Assembly (NCBI GenBank): GCA_034698045.1
Contig: JAQGAU010000423.1
Span: 1-28,333, forward strand
Reading direction: 5' to 3'
DNA: 28,333 bases
Source: Paramacrobiotus richtersi
Taxonomy: Eukaryota > Tardigrada > Eutardigrada > Parachela > Macrobiotidae
Shown: positions 1-11,231 of the stretch, in pieces
Layout of the letters: every line of letters begins with the position of its first letter
Position numbering within the stretch: the first letter of the stretch is position 1
Notes under the pieces: model-generated
What the model was told of the DNA's origin: nothing
Databases searched by the model: none
Seen by the model: the letters and a program-made list of their open reading frames with translations, nothing else
Made by a program: the position numbers and the translations under genes

Positions 1-266
1 ATCAAGTACTGTGTTTTCTAATCGCTGATGCACAAAGCCGGTGGGTCTTCGTGTTTCCTGCTGGTTTCCCTCGTTACTGCGTTATGCGGCATGCGGTGAT
101 AAACAGTCAATAGCAGTCGTGATGTCTCCGTTTAGATGAATGCTTTCCCCGTTGGCAAAACTGGCTATCGCGGTTTATGGTCGTTTTCGGACTGGAAAAT
201 TAGCTGGCATTTTCTTCCTACTGTGTTTTCCTGAAATCCGAGCAGTGAATTATTGTGATAAAAGTC

Positions 267-426
267 ATGGCCGAGGATTTTGTGGGCTGGGAATCGTATG
301 AGGAAGGAGTGGAAGCGGTGCATCAGGAGAAAGCGCGCCACTCTGTTAGTAGTCGAGCACCGGAAAGGATCAGGTCGAACAGCGTTGTGGAGAGGCTTAG
401 ACGACTATTCAGGCTGGCAAATGAAG
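267..426 (+). CDS. Candidate alternative first coding exon of KChIP A
   Basis: An ATG in a good context (gtcATGG) opens a 53-codon reading frame that runs to a consensus donor (ATGAAG then gtaaac). It ends in phase 1, exactly the phase needed to join the second KChIP-A exon at 4012. The peptide starts MAEDFVGW and ends in a basic amphipathic stretch (VVERLRRLFRLANE), which fits the variable N-termini of KChIP isoforms. Joined this way the protein would be 249 aa. The joining intron would be about 3.6 kb and would skip the 3600-3660 exon. It could instead be the first exon of another gene, or a chance ORF. Confidence 0.4.
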
Positions 427-3400
427 GTAAACGGTTATTTATTGATTGACTAATACGCGGATGTCGATTAGGCCGATCAAAAACATGTCGGCAAAACATT
501 GCTTTGTCACGCATCTTTCTTATTGATCAGATGCGCTGTAACAGAGTCAGTACCATAACGTTTACCTTCCTGACCAGTTAACAATAAAATCCAATCATAT
601 ATATATTTTTCTTTAACTGTGCAAGGCTGCTATAACTAATGCAGAAAGTTCTGTATCCAGTTTTGCTTTGGGAACAGAAATGAGAACGCATATGCTTTCC
701 AATAGCAGTTATTCATTTTTTAACCGAACATGCAATAAATCATCACGGAGGCACATTATGCGATAAATTATCCGTGACAGCAATCGGAAAATGTGCAACT
801 AAGAACAGCTAGAATTTATGTCCATAAATTTACGGTTGTTAGCTTTATTTTCGTAGATGATTTCTGTAAGATTACGAATATTTTGTCACTGTTTAATTTA
901 ATATTTGGTTGCGGCAATGAGCAGGTTGCCGGTTGATCGTACAGGCTGTGCAGTTGATGACTTGTCATGATTATTTTATTATGCAGAATCCTTATGTTGA
1001 TTAGGACGCCATCAGCGCAATCTTTTACGATGTGTTTAAAGGCGGAGCAGTACAGTGCGCGCTACGCAGTAGATCCAAATGTAAACAGAATAAATTTGAT
1101 TTGACACGGCATATAATTAATTGCGCTACCAGAATAACCCTCCTGGAGAGGCCTAATTTTGCGGTAATAACATACGCAAACAACTTGGAGCGTGTGTTGT
1201 GTCAGATGTCGGAGCGATGCGTGATTATGTTTGCCGGTGTTATTAAATAGCGTTTTCCGTTTGCATCATACGGGGTACTTGTCCGATATGCCGCAAAATG
1301 TATCGTGTACGATGTGTCATTCGCGCTTTCGATACAATGAACATAATAGGATACTTTTAATAGGCAAACGCCATAGACTACAATGATGCTTGTGCTGGTG
1401 CCAAGATGTACATTTCTGTATATAAGTATCTGCAGCAGCTTACGGCTCCGTGCCCCTGTTTTCTTTGTATCTTAATATTATACTAAACTGATTTTTGCAA
1501 ACGATTGCACTGACTTATTTTAGTTTGATTTCTTGCTTCGATTCATTTTTAACAGGTACATAGTTAGTGTACAAAGCTGTGAATTAATTATTTGGAGTTG
1601 AGTCTTACAATCTGGGCGTCTGTTTTACTGTAGGAGAGTTATTATCGGTCCTTGTTGCCAGCAGAATCCTCCTTTGTGAATGCACTGTACTATGACCGGT
1701 CTTCCCAAAAGCGCTCCACATGATACACTTAGTGATGAAGCAACAAATGTGAAAAACGTGCAGATGGGGATAACCACGCTGTAAGCCCGTAGCGAAAAAT
1801 TAGCGGCAACTCTATGCGCAACAAAAGGGTGTCGCTCATGCCAATGTTCTCTACACCAATACATGCTGTAATGCCGTGCGCTAATAAAGGATTGGTCCAA
1901 TCGTGCAGCGCTGACACGCCTGCTGCGCGTACCACTGGCTGTTCCATATCAAACTTGTACTGCCTGTACATATTTAATTTAAATTCACCATGTCACAGCT
2001 AATTGTTGACGAACGAAGCAAAATGGTAGAGCACTGAAAAGGGGAGAAAATCAGCAATATCGTGTGATATGGTTAATCACCCACCATACGTATGGACAAA
2101 TAGAACTGCTAAAGGCACATGCCATGCACTAGTAGTGCATTTCCGTTGACAAGACAAAAGCAATAAAGGGCCAACGAGACTGGCAACTGGCGGCGGAAGG
2201 ATGTTTGATCAAGCATCCTCGCTTCCGCACCACATGTTGACGCTCAGTTGGATTAGGATTGGAAACCATATTAAAGCCAGTGCTTAGCGTGTATGGCCCT
2301 GGGCACTGCTGATTGATCTCCAGCCCAGCTTTTTTCATAAAATACCAGCGGCTTCCCCCCATCTCCTGCTGATGGGTTGATATTGCGTTGAACCTATAAG
2401 TGGATGACCTGTTAAGTTTCGGTTTTCGGAAACCCTAGATTTAGATTAACTGCACCGCCATGCAACAGCTGGGTGATGGGCCGAGAAAAAGTACCCATAT
2501 AAAATTTCAAGTTTTGTCCGGGATACGCCGATTACTGCCGGGCGGTGGAGGTAGTCGATATGGTAAGAAAGTTAACGCTTATTGCGACCTTAACCAGCGA
2601 AATTAAACACTTTCCAGAATATTAATTTTTAGCTGTTTATTTCATCAGAGTAACTACGCTGTGTGTTTGCGATTCTTTCTACTTGTTTTAAGAATTCTTT
2701 CATCATAGTAATTCATGACTCAGCTCGGTTATGCCCGTCCATTTTTAACACAGCATCATTTTTTCGAATCACGTTACTACAATGATGCTGCACTGGTTAA
2801 TTCTGACGTACTAATGTGAAAATAAGTACCAGTAAGCGTATTCCCCGTCTCATTGCTTGTGTCTTTCAAAGCATGTTATTGTACGATTAATATCGATGTA
2901 TGGATCTGCATTGTTGCATTTTGTATTTACTGTATAAAAGTGTAAAGCACCACCATTCTCCGAGATTAATTTTCCGTAAAAAGCTACCCAGAATTCCCAA
3001 AAGGCAACCCACAACTCGATCTTCCACGGTCCAATCTAGAAGACGTTATTAGATGATTATACAGTGTAGTCAAGCGTAAAACCGCCCACATATGGCGTGA
3101 TGTCCGTTTGGAGCTCGTTGTGATTCCGTACAGAACGTGGCCACTTTGCGAGTGCTTGTTGTTCCAGGCGATTAACTTTATGGTATTAAATCCAGAGTAG
3201 CGAGTCCCCTTTCGGGACATGATTGGATTACGACAAGTAATGGGGCATCCGATAGGCATCGTTCTATATGACCACAGCGCCTACACCGTAAGGCACACTT
3301 TGCTAGTAAATCTGAAATTGCCGTGACCCCGCTGGGGGCAGGGTATTGAGTGCTTTTCCATTCAAATGACTTTTGGACGACTTTATAGAAAAGGATATAA

Positions 3401-3599
3401 AGGCCGTCCGCTGGACTAGATAAATTTGAGTAAGCAGTTTTTTTCTGTCGGGTACACCTGGATTTCTTTCATAATCGTTTATCGTTTACAGTAGAATCTA
3501 AAACTGCGTTTATATTGACAAGATACTCGGCTTGTAGATACAACATCTTTAGGTAGCCTTTGTATCTACGTTAGTGGTCTACGGTCTTCGTTGTTGACA
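427..3599. other. Upstream region with no supported gene
   Basis: Only short ORFs are present on both strands (none above 91 codons). None has a recognisable domain or a convincing chain of splice sites. The stretch is either the first intron of a long KChIP-A transcript, if the exon at 267-426 is used, or intergenic and promoter sequence. No tRNA or repeat family was recognised. Confidence 0.5.
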
Positions 3600-6500
3600 A
3601 TGAATGCGTTATCGTCTATTCGCACGGTTTTGACCCATCTTTCTTCTTTTCGGAAGTCGAGTGAGTGAAGTTTGAAAAGGTGCCAAGAGTCTGAATAGTA
3701 TATACAGTTCAGAAAGATTTAGTTCGTTTGTGGTTTTTTGCGACATCGTCTACCTAAAAATGACCTTTCTCTCTGATGGTTTGGAAAGGCTTTAACTCGA
3801 TGCAAAAGTTTAATTGTTGTTTGACGGGTCGGTGTCTACTGGGTTCTGATCAGATCAACCGATGATAGTGAAAATTAATTTAAACTGAGCTTTTTAACCC
3901 GCTAGGCATGCAGTTTTCGTTTGGAGTATACATCTACGGGAACCTAGTAGACGTGATTACAAAAGGTTTTTCTCTGGAGAAATTGCTGAATGGTGGTGTT
4001 ATCTCCTGCAGATCCCGACTTGGAAGATTTGGACCTCCATGTCGTACGGTACATTCCCACAAGCCTGGACGCACTGTCGAAAAACACCAAGTTTACCAGG
4101 AAGGAATTACAACTAATCTACCGCAGCTTTAAACAGGACTGCCCTACCGGAATTGTCAGTGCGGAAAAGTTTAGGGAGCTGTATTCGCAGTTCTTTCCTC
4201 TGGGAGGTACGGTTCCTCACATTGAACCCAGCAACAATTTCTACGACGCTTCGATCCGTTTAGCATTCAATCGCCGTTTCCAAAATGTTTTGTAGATGCT
4301 ACAGCCTTTGCTAAGCAGATATTTCAATGTATGGACCATGATATGGATGGAAACGTGAATTTTGAGGAATTTGTTGTGATGATGTCGATACTGTCCCGTG
4401 GAACACTAGACGAGAAGCTTCAGTGGATATTTAACCTGTACGACCTTAACGGTGACGGTCAAGTGACGCTAGAAGCAATGCTGACCATTGGGACTTCCAT
4501 TTACGATATGCTTGGAAAACATTCAGACCCTCCAATATACGAGACCAGTGTTCGGGATCACATCACCAAAATTTTTGCCGTAAGTTTTGTGGATTTTGAT
4601 TGGTACCGGTTTGAGGAATCTGATAAACTTTGGTGGTTCATCGTGCTTGATGTGCAGATTACTATCAAACACTTGAGAAATCTGAAGGCAAAAGATATTT
4701 AAAATGGATGTGTGTTTCCTTTGCAAACGTTACCCAGAATCGTATAAGAATGCAGTTAGACTTTTAATTTACTGTAAACAAAGCGTTTTCTGTACATATA
4801 GTCTGTACATATATGCAATGCGCTGTAGTGTAGACTGGTTTAAAACGGAATCGGTTCAAATTACTTAACATGGTTACTTAAGAAGTATACGTAGTAGAAT
4901 CTTTGCAGATATTATCTACTAGCTGTCGTTACCGTGTCAGACAATGTCAGAAATCGCGAAGACCATTTGCTACAGCTCGAACAATCTGGGTACAGCAAAC
5001 ACAACATATTGACTGTCCAGAACATGAACCGGACGTGAAACTTCTGCCTTCTGGACCCCTAGAGTACATTTAATAGCAGGACAAACACTGCAGTACACTG
5101 TATATCAAACGGGAATATCCAGATTGTTGTACTGAACTACCTCGTTACATTCCGGGTCTCTATTACTAGATTCATCGCCCCGCCATCATTATACTTATAA
5201 ACTGTCTGGACAGAGTCCAGCAGCCGCTCTTTAGTCGATCTCGTTGATCCAGACACTGCCGACAAAACTATCAGGGTAAAGTGACCTTTAAGTGGCTGCA
5301 CCCGTCAGTTTAATCCCTAACCGCTCGGATGGTTAACCTTCCGTCCGGCATAAGTTAGGCGCACGCACGACATTTTTCTCACTGCACTTCCATGCACCTC
5401 ATAGCAAACCTTTAAGAGGTCACTCAATCTGGACACTTTTGCCGGCAATATTTGCACAAAACTGACTCTACAAAAATATCTCAAAGTAAGCGACTAACTG
5501 CTGGCTCTCCGCAACCCGGGTAAAATGATCTGTAGAAGTCTGCAGTAACTGACGCGGAAGCGCAGTCAGAAAAAAATGTATAGATGGATTAGATTGTTCC
5601 GAACAGACGGTCTGCCGGCTTTGCGCCAAATTCTTTCGCCGAAAGGCTCAGCCGTCCAGGCACTTGAACCGGCCTGTAACAATCGCCAGTTCGCAACCAG
5701 CTTCCGACTTTGTAGTGTGTACGCACAAGGCAGTCGCGACTGTGTAGTGTGTACAAGGCGGTCGCCATAAACCGTGCATCAGGGTCAGTTAGAGCGGTAC
5801 GCTATATACATGGAAAGATCACAATTTGTGAAACTGGACTCCGAATCAGCCTCATTAATGCAGTGATCGGATTTGTCGTGTTGCTAATTAACCCGTCATT
5901 ACCCATGCGGTGGAAACTCCACCGCAATGGTTCGCGCTCCCTGCCTTGCTTGAAAATGCAAATATCCTCAAACATATGGCACAGTGAGAACGTTTAATGT
6001 CATTGCATAATTTAGAACGACTAAAAAGTTTAGAATTATCGTATTTTACAGTTTAAAATGTTGCCGAAAGTGATCTGAAAATGGTGCTTCACATGCGCTA
6101 CGGGGGGCTAGATATCCTGTTTGTATGCAACACCTGCCGCAGACTGGTCTGGTATAGCTGAAGATACAGTACATGGCGCTATGTGTTAGCATTTTTTGTT
6201 AATTTTTTGGCCTAACGTGTTCTTGTCCACACGCTGAGTTGTTTACGCGGTGGCTTTTCCACCGCATGGGTGAATGCATGGAGCAGGCATGTACAGGCGA
6301 TTGTCCGATACTGCGAAGTTTACCCGACCACAGTCAGTGCTGTACTGGGCATGCACGCATACATGGCCACTGTCCGTTACACATGATCACATACAGTACC
6401 CTTGACTGAGCAGACAAACCTTTATTTATATTTTTAGCCTTATTTATATTTATTTATTATTATTAATTTATTATTAATTATTTTTTTGTTATTAGTGAAA

Positions 6501-7790
6501 ATGTATTATTATTATTAATAATAATTTTCATTTATTTATTATTGTAAATTCAATAATATAAATTCATTATTATTGATTTATTATTATTTTTATTTGACTA
6601 ATATTTATTTATTATTATACGTTTGTTAGTATTAATTTTAACATTAGTTTAGTATTATTTTAGTATTATTCTATTATTATTAATAATTTATTATTATAAA
6701 TTTATATTATTATTATTATTAGTTCATTATTATTAATAATAAATAATGAATTTACAGCTATCTATCGACAGACGGTATAGTGTGTACAGTGTAGTCAGTT
6801 CTGTACTGACCAATACTGTGCTCAAGCGGCCACAGCCTGGTTCGGCACTGGTCAGTTTGCGTAATATCATCAATAACTTTAAAATGCGTTACATAATTTA
6901 ACTGGAGAAAGCGGCATGCAATAGACAATAGGTAACCTTAATATCACCAACATGCATTAAAACAAAGTTTTTGCTACTGTTCTAAATAATGCAACAAAAC
7001 TATCACAATGAATGTGCCCCGCCCGATTCCCACCATTCACTGTGTATTATGCACTATGTATCGGTCCTTCCCATGCGGTGGAATTTCCACCGCATTCATA
7101 ACTTTTGTTCTATTCATCATAGAATTCTGAAAAAATTCAGGGAAGTACTTTGAATGAAGACTATCTGATGCACAAAGTTTCAAAAGAATCGCATCACAGC
7201 TTCTAGGTGCGGGATTTGAAGGGTTAAGAATCATACGTAGCAGTACGCCTCTAACATAATTGTCGCCGTCGCGTTCGCAAAGTTTCACCACGCGTTTAAG
7301 CTCGTTACACATCTTCGATAATTCATTGATGCATACCATAAAAAACAATGGGAAGATAGTGATTCGTAGCGACATACCAAGGCTATAGTACCAAAATACC
7401 GGCTGAATTGTACTGCTTTCTGACAGTCTTTTTCGGGCAAGGTGTCGTGTACGGTGTACCGCTAGATCTGCAGCTTACTATAGCAGGCGCAAACTGACGT
7501 GGACCACTACATACGCAGTAATAGACAACGTCAAGAAGATATATCATTATCTAACTAAATATCTATTTTTGCAGAAGATGGACCTGAATCAAGATGGCAT
7601 CATTACCTTTGACGAATTTAAGAACGTCTGCGTTAACGTAAGCATGGACTTTATGCATGACAATTACATGTAGTACCCTGTTGTTGTAGTCAGAAAGCCA
7701 CAAGGCGCATAAGCTAACGCTGTTGTTGGTGTATTGTTACAGGATGAAAAGATCAGGAAGAACCTTACAGTTTTCGACACATACTTATAA
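3600..7790 (+). CDS. KCNIP: KChIP-like EF-hand calcium sensor A (five exons)
   Basis: Kv4-channel-interacting protein of the neuronal calcium sensor family, a cytoplasmic subunit expected to bind the Kv4 N-terminus. Exons read as 3600-3660, 4012-4206, 4296-4579, 7575-7637 and 7743-7790. All junctions are GT-AG and in phase, giving 216 aa, about the size of vertebrate KChIP1. The protein starts MNALSSIR (amphipathic N-terminus), followed by a degenerate EF1 containing FKQDCPTG. EF2 is at residues 99-110 (DHDMDGNVNFEE), EF3 at 135-146 (DLNGDGQVTLEA) and EF4 at 183-194 (DLNQDGIITFDE). The C-terminus VFDTYL resembles the KChIP ending. EF3 lacks the usual glutamate at loop position 12 (Ala instead), while EF2 looks intact, which is unusual for KChIPs. 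The third intron is about 3 kb. The first exon matches that of paralogue C, which decides this start; an alternative first exon may lie at 267-426. No AATAAA was found soon after the stop, only an ATTAAA at 8089-8094. Confidence 0.9.
5706..5765. repeat. Imperfect two-copy direct repeat
   Basis: Two adjacent units, 5706-5737 and 5738-5765, share gtgtagtgtgtac followed by aaggcagtcgc or aaggcggtcgc. They differ by a 4-nt insertion (gcac) and a few substitutions. The repeat lies inside the large intron of KChIP A. Confidence 0.6.
5901..5930 (+). repeat. GCGGTGG/CCACCGC hairpin repeat, copy 1
   Basis: The sequence TGCGGTGGA-aac-TCCACCGCA forms a 9-bp stem with a 3-nt loop, preceded by ACCCA. It shares the string CCCATGCGGTGGAA with two further copies in the same intron: copy 2 (inverted) and copy 3 (direct). 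Confidence 0.75.
6246..6272 (-). repeat. GCGGTGG/CCACCGC hairpin repeat, copy 2
   Basis: The sequence is GCGGTGG-cttttCCACCGC followed by ATGGGT. Read on the - strand it gives ACCCATGCGGTGGAAAA, matching the 16-nt start of copy 1. Copies 1 and 2 therefore face each other like terminal inverted repeats of an element of about 370 bp. Confidence 0.7.
6418..6755. repeat. TTA/TTATTT-rich low-complexity tract
   Basis: About 340 nt consist almost only of A and T, built from irregular tta, ttat and aat units, with small internal inverted repeats such as attattattaataataat. It has no ORF of note and lies in the large intron of KChIP A. Confidence 0.9.
7070..7095 (+). repeat. GCGGTGG/CCACCGC hairpin repeat, copy 3
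   Basis: The sequence ATGCGGTGGAA-t-TTCCACCGCAT is a perfect inverted repeat with 11-nt arms and a single central base. It begins CCCATGCGGTGGAA like copy 1 and lies in the same large intron. Confidence 0.8.
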
Positions 7791-8233
7791 ACGTTGCTCC
7801 AGTACATTCCCTGTCGCTTCTTGCCACAAAGATTTTCTCTAATATTGAACTCCGTCCCGCACACCGTACGTCGACGAAATACGCAAAGCTGCCACCGCAA
7901 TACATCCGCCGTCGGAAAAGGACTACAATCCTTTAATAATTATTACTGCTGTATCAGTCCATGAGATCTCGATTTGTTAAATCTGTGTCCATCTTGTAAA
8001 CCGGTTTTTGTTTGTTGTACAGCGGTGTACTGGTTAGAAATAACACGCACATCAACGTTGGCTCGTTACTGACTAGTCTAACAGTCACATTAAACTGAAT
8101 TTCGAAAGCATCGGGAAACGACGTTTGGTGGCTCTGTAGTAGTTTGAGCTGGAGAGCGAATGGTGAGACATCACAACTGGCGCGATCGACGGAATAACTA
8201 CAGGATGCACGGATACGCAGGTTTTGGTTTGGT

Positions 8234-9368
8234 TCAGCTGATCACAGTATCGAACTTTCCGAGCACGGAGACCATTTGTGGATCCTGTGAAACATGACCG
8301 CAATGCACAGAGCTTTTTTTAAAGCACTTGAAAAGACGTAATCCGTTACGTTACATTTTGACAAGCTTCCATAAACTCATGGAAGGTGATCATTCCATCC
8401 GCATTCAAGTCCAATTTCTAGAACAAAAAACGTTTCGGTTTTGGAAGTGTTACCGATAACTGTATGCAATCCCGTACCGTGAATATCTGGTCGATTTGAC
8501 TGTTGATAGTCTGTTCATCCAGTAGCGGTTGAGCATGAGATCCGAGCATTTGGTGGATAGCCGTCAGAATCTCTTTCATATTGGCCCGACTGACCTTGCC
8601 AGTTCCAGTGATATCGTACAGATTGTACACCCACTGTAGCTTCTGCTCCAGTGTGCCACGAGCCAGCAGCGACATTCCAATGAGGAACTGGTCAAAGGTT
8701 ACGTGTCCGTCTTCGTCTTGGTCAAAGGTCGAGAAAACGAAATGCGCATATGGCGATGCATCTACAGATACAATGACCGCATTTACATTGCGCAAAATGC
8801 GTCGCACTTAACGGCAAGTATTGAATATGATTGATTAGTGGATCAATTAGGACTTTCAATGATCTCATCACCGGATTGTGATTTAACCGTAGTACCAGAT
8901 AAATTTTTCCTGTCATAGTTTAAAACCAGAAACATGTGACCCACAAAAATGTGACAATTGATAAGTTAGTCTGTGATTATATGCATACCTCCTAAAGGAA
9001 AGAACTGGCAATACAATTCCCGAAATCGCTCTTCATCGACGATTCCAGCCGGACACTCTTGTTTAAATCCCCGATAGATCAAGCGAATTTCATCACGAGA
9101 GTAATGGGTTAACTGGCAGAGATCATCTAGATTGCTTGGCTTGTAGTGTATAACTTGCACGTCAAAGTCCTCAAAATCCCCATCTACGAGATGTAAAGAT
9201 ACACATAAAACGCCAACAAAACAACTGCACAAAGTGAAAAGTCGTAGCCGATTATAAATGTCTGAACAGTTCACCTGAGTCATCCTTATCACCAGCAAAC
9301 GCTTTACGAACAAAAGCGGCAGCATTTCTTATTGCCGTTAGACCATTTCCGAACGCCCTGCTAGCCAT
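8234..9368 (-). CDS. KCNIP: KChIP-like EF-hand calcium sensor B (five exons)
   Basis: Second KChIP paralogue, convergent with copy A (444 nt between the stops). Exons on - are 9275-9368, 8989-9183, 8478-8761, 8355-8417 and 8234-8284. Junctions are GT-AG and in phase, giving 228 aa. The N-terminus MASRAFGNGLTAIRNAAAF is followed by a short acidic stretch (GDKDDSDGDFEDFD). EF1 is degenerate (FKQECPAG). EF2 reads DQDEDGHVTFDQ, with Gln at position 12. EF3 reads DITGTGKVSRAN and has lost most ligands. EF4, DLNADGMITFHE, is canonical. The sequence KLQWVYNLYD before EF3 and the ending LGKFDTVIS are typical of KChIPs. By sequence only EF4 keeps a full set of ligands, so it may respond to calcium differently from a standard KChIP. 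No AATAAA is seen close to the stop; an ATTAAA on - lies at 7932-7937. Confidence 0.9.
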
Positions 9369-10587
9369 TTTTGCAAGTGTCTAGCTGTACTCTACGTAAA
9401 AGAAAACACCACATTCTTCCAGATACGCTCGAGAGAATGTATTCCATACTAACGGTCGCACACAAAAAACAAGATAAATCTGCTAGCGCGCGGATGCTCT
9501 GCTCGGGGAATCGGATCGCTAATGAACCATCTAAGAAAACAGACATAAGCTTTCATCAGTTGCTACTTTGGGAGTTATTAATAGTGCAGTGTCAGTGGGG
9601 AGAATTGTTGACAGGCCGCGGCGTAGAATGTGGCAAGCCGGGGCGGTGGAATGTGACAGATGATAATTACGCAGCCGAAATGCAGCGATTTGCCCCACTT
9701 AATGGGAGGAACTGCGTAGAGACTAATTTGTTGCTGCAAATTTTCTGGCACGAGCCCTGCGCTGTTAAACGCTTGACTGCGAAATCCAATCGGTGACTTA
9801 CGAGTGAGGAAAGGTATTCTGATCGAAATGGGTAACGGAATCTGTGTGTGTTTGCTGGCAGATGGCGGTGCGCGATCAATGTGCGACGGCGTGTCAAGTT
9901 TTGGCGGGCTCAACAATAGACTAATCGATCTGCTTGTATTCTAGCGCTGCGTCAGACCCACACTGATCGCGCCTTTGCTATTCGTCTTAGTTAATAGGTT
10001 TAGCAAAAAGAGATGTTTGTAATTTTGTTCTGACTTAAACAATCACAACCTATGCTTTGTAAAGCCCTTAACAGTACAGTGGTTCTCATAAACCTAAGCC
10101 AAGTAGGAAGTACGTACTAAGGGTGTTTTTTAAGATGACCTTGTACTACTTTTTATCGGAATCACAGTCTCGCTGTGAGCGAAAACATTCTGTTTATTTT
10201 CAGACAAAATATTTTCGCAGTGTTGCGTAACTGCGTGCTAGAGGCTGGTTAAGCTGGGGATTTGTGGGTGATCCTAATACCGATGTTGAACCGTGTTAAA
10301 CCTAAGGCGCAAACGCTACTTAATAGTCCCCCAGATCAATAAGTCAATATGATGAACTATTCAAGCAAGTGTCATCGAAATGCAGATGAATGAAACTGAT
10401 AATAGTAATTTACTCAATGTGAAGGAGTTAAACAAACAGGCCCTATTCAACGGCTGTCATTGTCCCACCGGAAATAATCTACCGGCACTTGCCAATTACA
10501 AACTGCGGGGTGTTTTTGTGGGTTAGGTCCTTCTTTTCACCATTGCTCTACGTCGGGGAATACCCATCTTTCCCGAGGCTTTATTGA

Positions 10588-10941
10588 ATGAAATGGATCA
10601 AAATGATCATAATGCAGTGTAAAAAGTCTTTTAATTTAATGCGGCCGAACCCACCCATTTATAGCATTGCAGTCAAAAGAACCCGGCAGCGGTGGGAGAT
10701 TTTTTCTGATAGGGCAAAGGTAATCGAACACCGCCCGAGTTTGGAGAAAATCGATGACCTTAACCAACGCCGTGCATTGTCAGGTCCGCTTCCTGTAATT
10801 ACTGTAATTATACTTGATGAGGGACCCGGAAGTGTTTCCTTTGAACAAAAACAGGGTAGCTGTTGCATAATGGTGACGCTGCATCTTCCATGTGAACGCG
10901 TTATTGAAGTAGCGCAACATCAGTTTATGCATAAGCCATAG
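10588..10941 (+). CDS. Unassigned 117-codon ORF
   Basis: This is one of the longer single-frame ORFs between KChIP B and RSPH14. It starts MKWIKMIIMQCKK and is basic in its first half. It has no signal peptide, transmembrane segment or motif that I recognise. No splice chain or polyadenylation signal supports it, and it may be a chance ORF. Confidence 0.12.
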   Translation: MKWIKMIIMQCKKSFNLMRPNPPIYSIAVKRTRQRWEIFSDRAKVIEHRPSLEKIDDLNQRRALSGPLPVITVIILDEGPGSVSFEQKQGSCCIMVTLHLPCERVIEVAQHQFMHKP

Positions 10942-11117
10942 TATGCTATCATGTGCTCAAAAAGTAACCAAGTTGCCTACATGAATATTCAATAAAATCG
11001 AAGCTGCTCGAATTGAAAATGGTGAATTATGCATGCTGCATTACTTTACAAGGGCGTAAAATCCAAACAGACAGCTATTCCAAATTTGTTAAATTTCTGC
11101 GGTAATAATTGATTCAT

Positions 11118-11231
11118 ATGGGAAAGAGTAAGCCCCGATCACAACGTCCATATTACCAGGAACTGCGACGGCTTTTTTGCATGTTCGACAATAAGGAGAA
11201 AAGTAAAGTTGTTATAAACCAGGACATGTTT
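11118..11231 (+). CDS. Possible first exon with an EF-hand-like helix
   Basis: From an ATG (atATGGGAAAGAG) the frame reads MGKSKPRSQRPYYQELRRLF, then CMFDNKEKSKVV, and reaches a donor-like gtatgt after GACATGTTT in phase 0. The string ELRRLFCMFD followed by a 12-residue stretch resembles an EF-hand helix and degenerate loop, as in calmodulin-like proteins. No second exon in the right phase was found downstream: the acceptor-like tttttag at about 11335 leads into a stop in that phase. It could be a remnant or a chance ORF. Confidence 0.2.

Larger units (their letters stand above)
4580..7574 (+). other. Large third intron of KChIP A
   Basis: The intron starts gtaagt after the EF3 exon and ends with a tttttgcag acceptor before the EF4 exon. 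At 2995 nt it is far longer than the other introns of the cluster (60-466 nt). The corresponding introns of paralogues B and C are 60 and 128 nt, so the expansion is specific to this copy. It contains the TTA-rich tract, three copies of the GCGGTGG hairpin repeat, an imperfect direct repeat at 5706-5765, and a 112-codon ORF on the - strand at 7037-7375 that matches nothing I recognise. Confidence 0.75.

Noticed and set aside
3200-3222. Small GTCCC...GGGAC hairpin as a possible tRNA arm
   Set aside because: The stem is only 5 bp, with no T-loop consensus or acceptor stem at tRNA spacing.
2984-3259. 91-codon - ORF suspected to be a transposase fragment
   Set aside because: The peptide shows no catalytic DDE/D spacing or helix-turn-helix, and no terminal inverted repeats were seen around it.
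7037-7375. 112-codon - ORF inside the large KChIP A intron as a nested gene
   Set aside because: It matches nothing recognisable, ends within hairpin repeat copy 3, and has no splice or polyadenylation evidence.
9371-9796. 141-codon + ORF starting beside the KChIP B start
   Set aside because: It has no domain and no splice or polyadenylation support, and it overlaps another long ORF on the opposite strand. It is most likely chance in a GC-richer patch.
9578-9916. 112-codon - ORF upstream of KChIP B as an extra first exon
   Set aside because: No donor in phase 1 linking it to the KChIP B exon at 9183 was apparent, and the 9275-9368 exon already supplies a good start.
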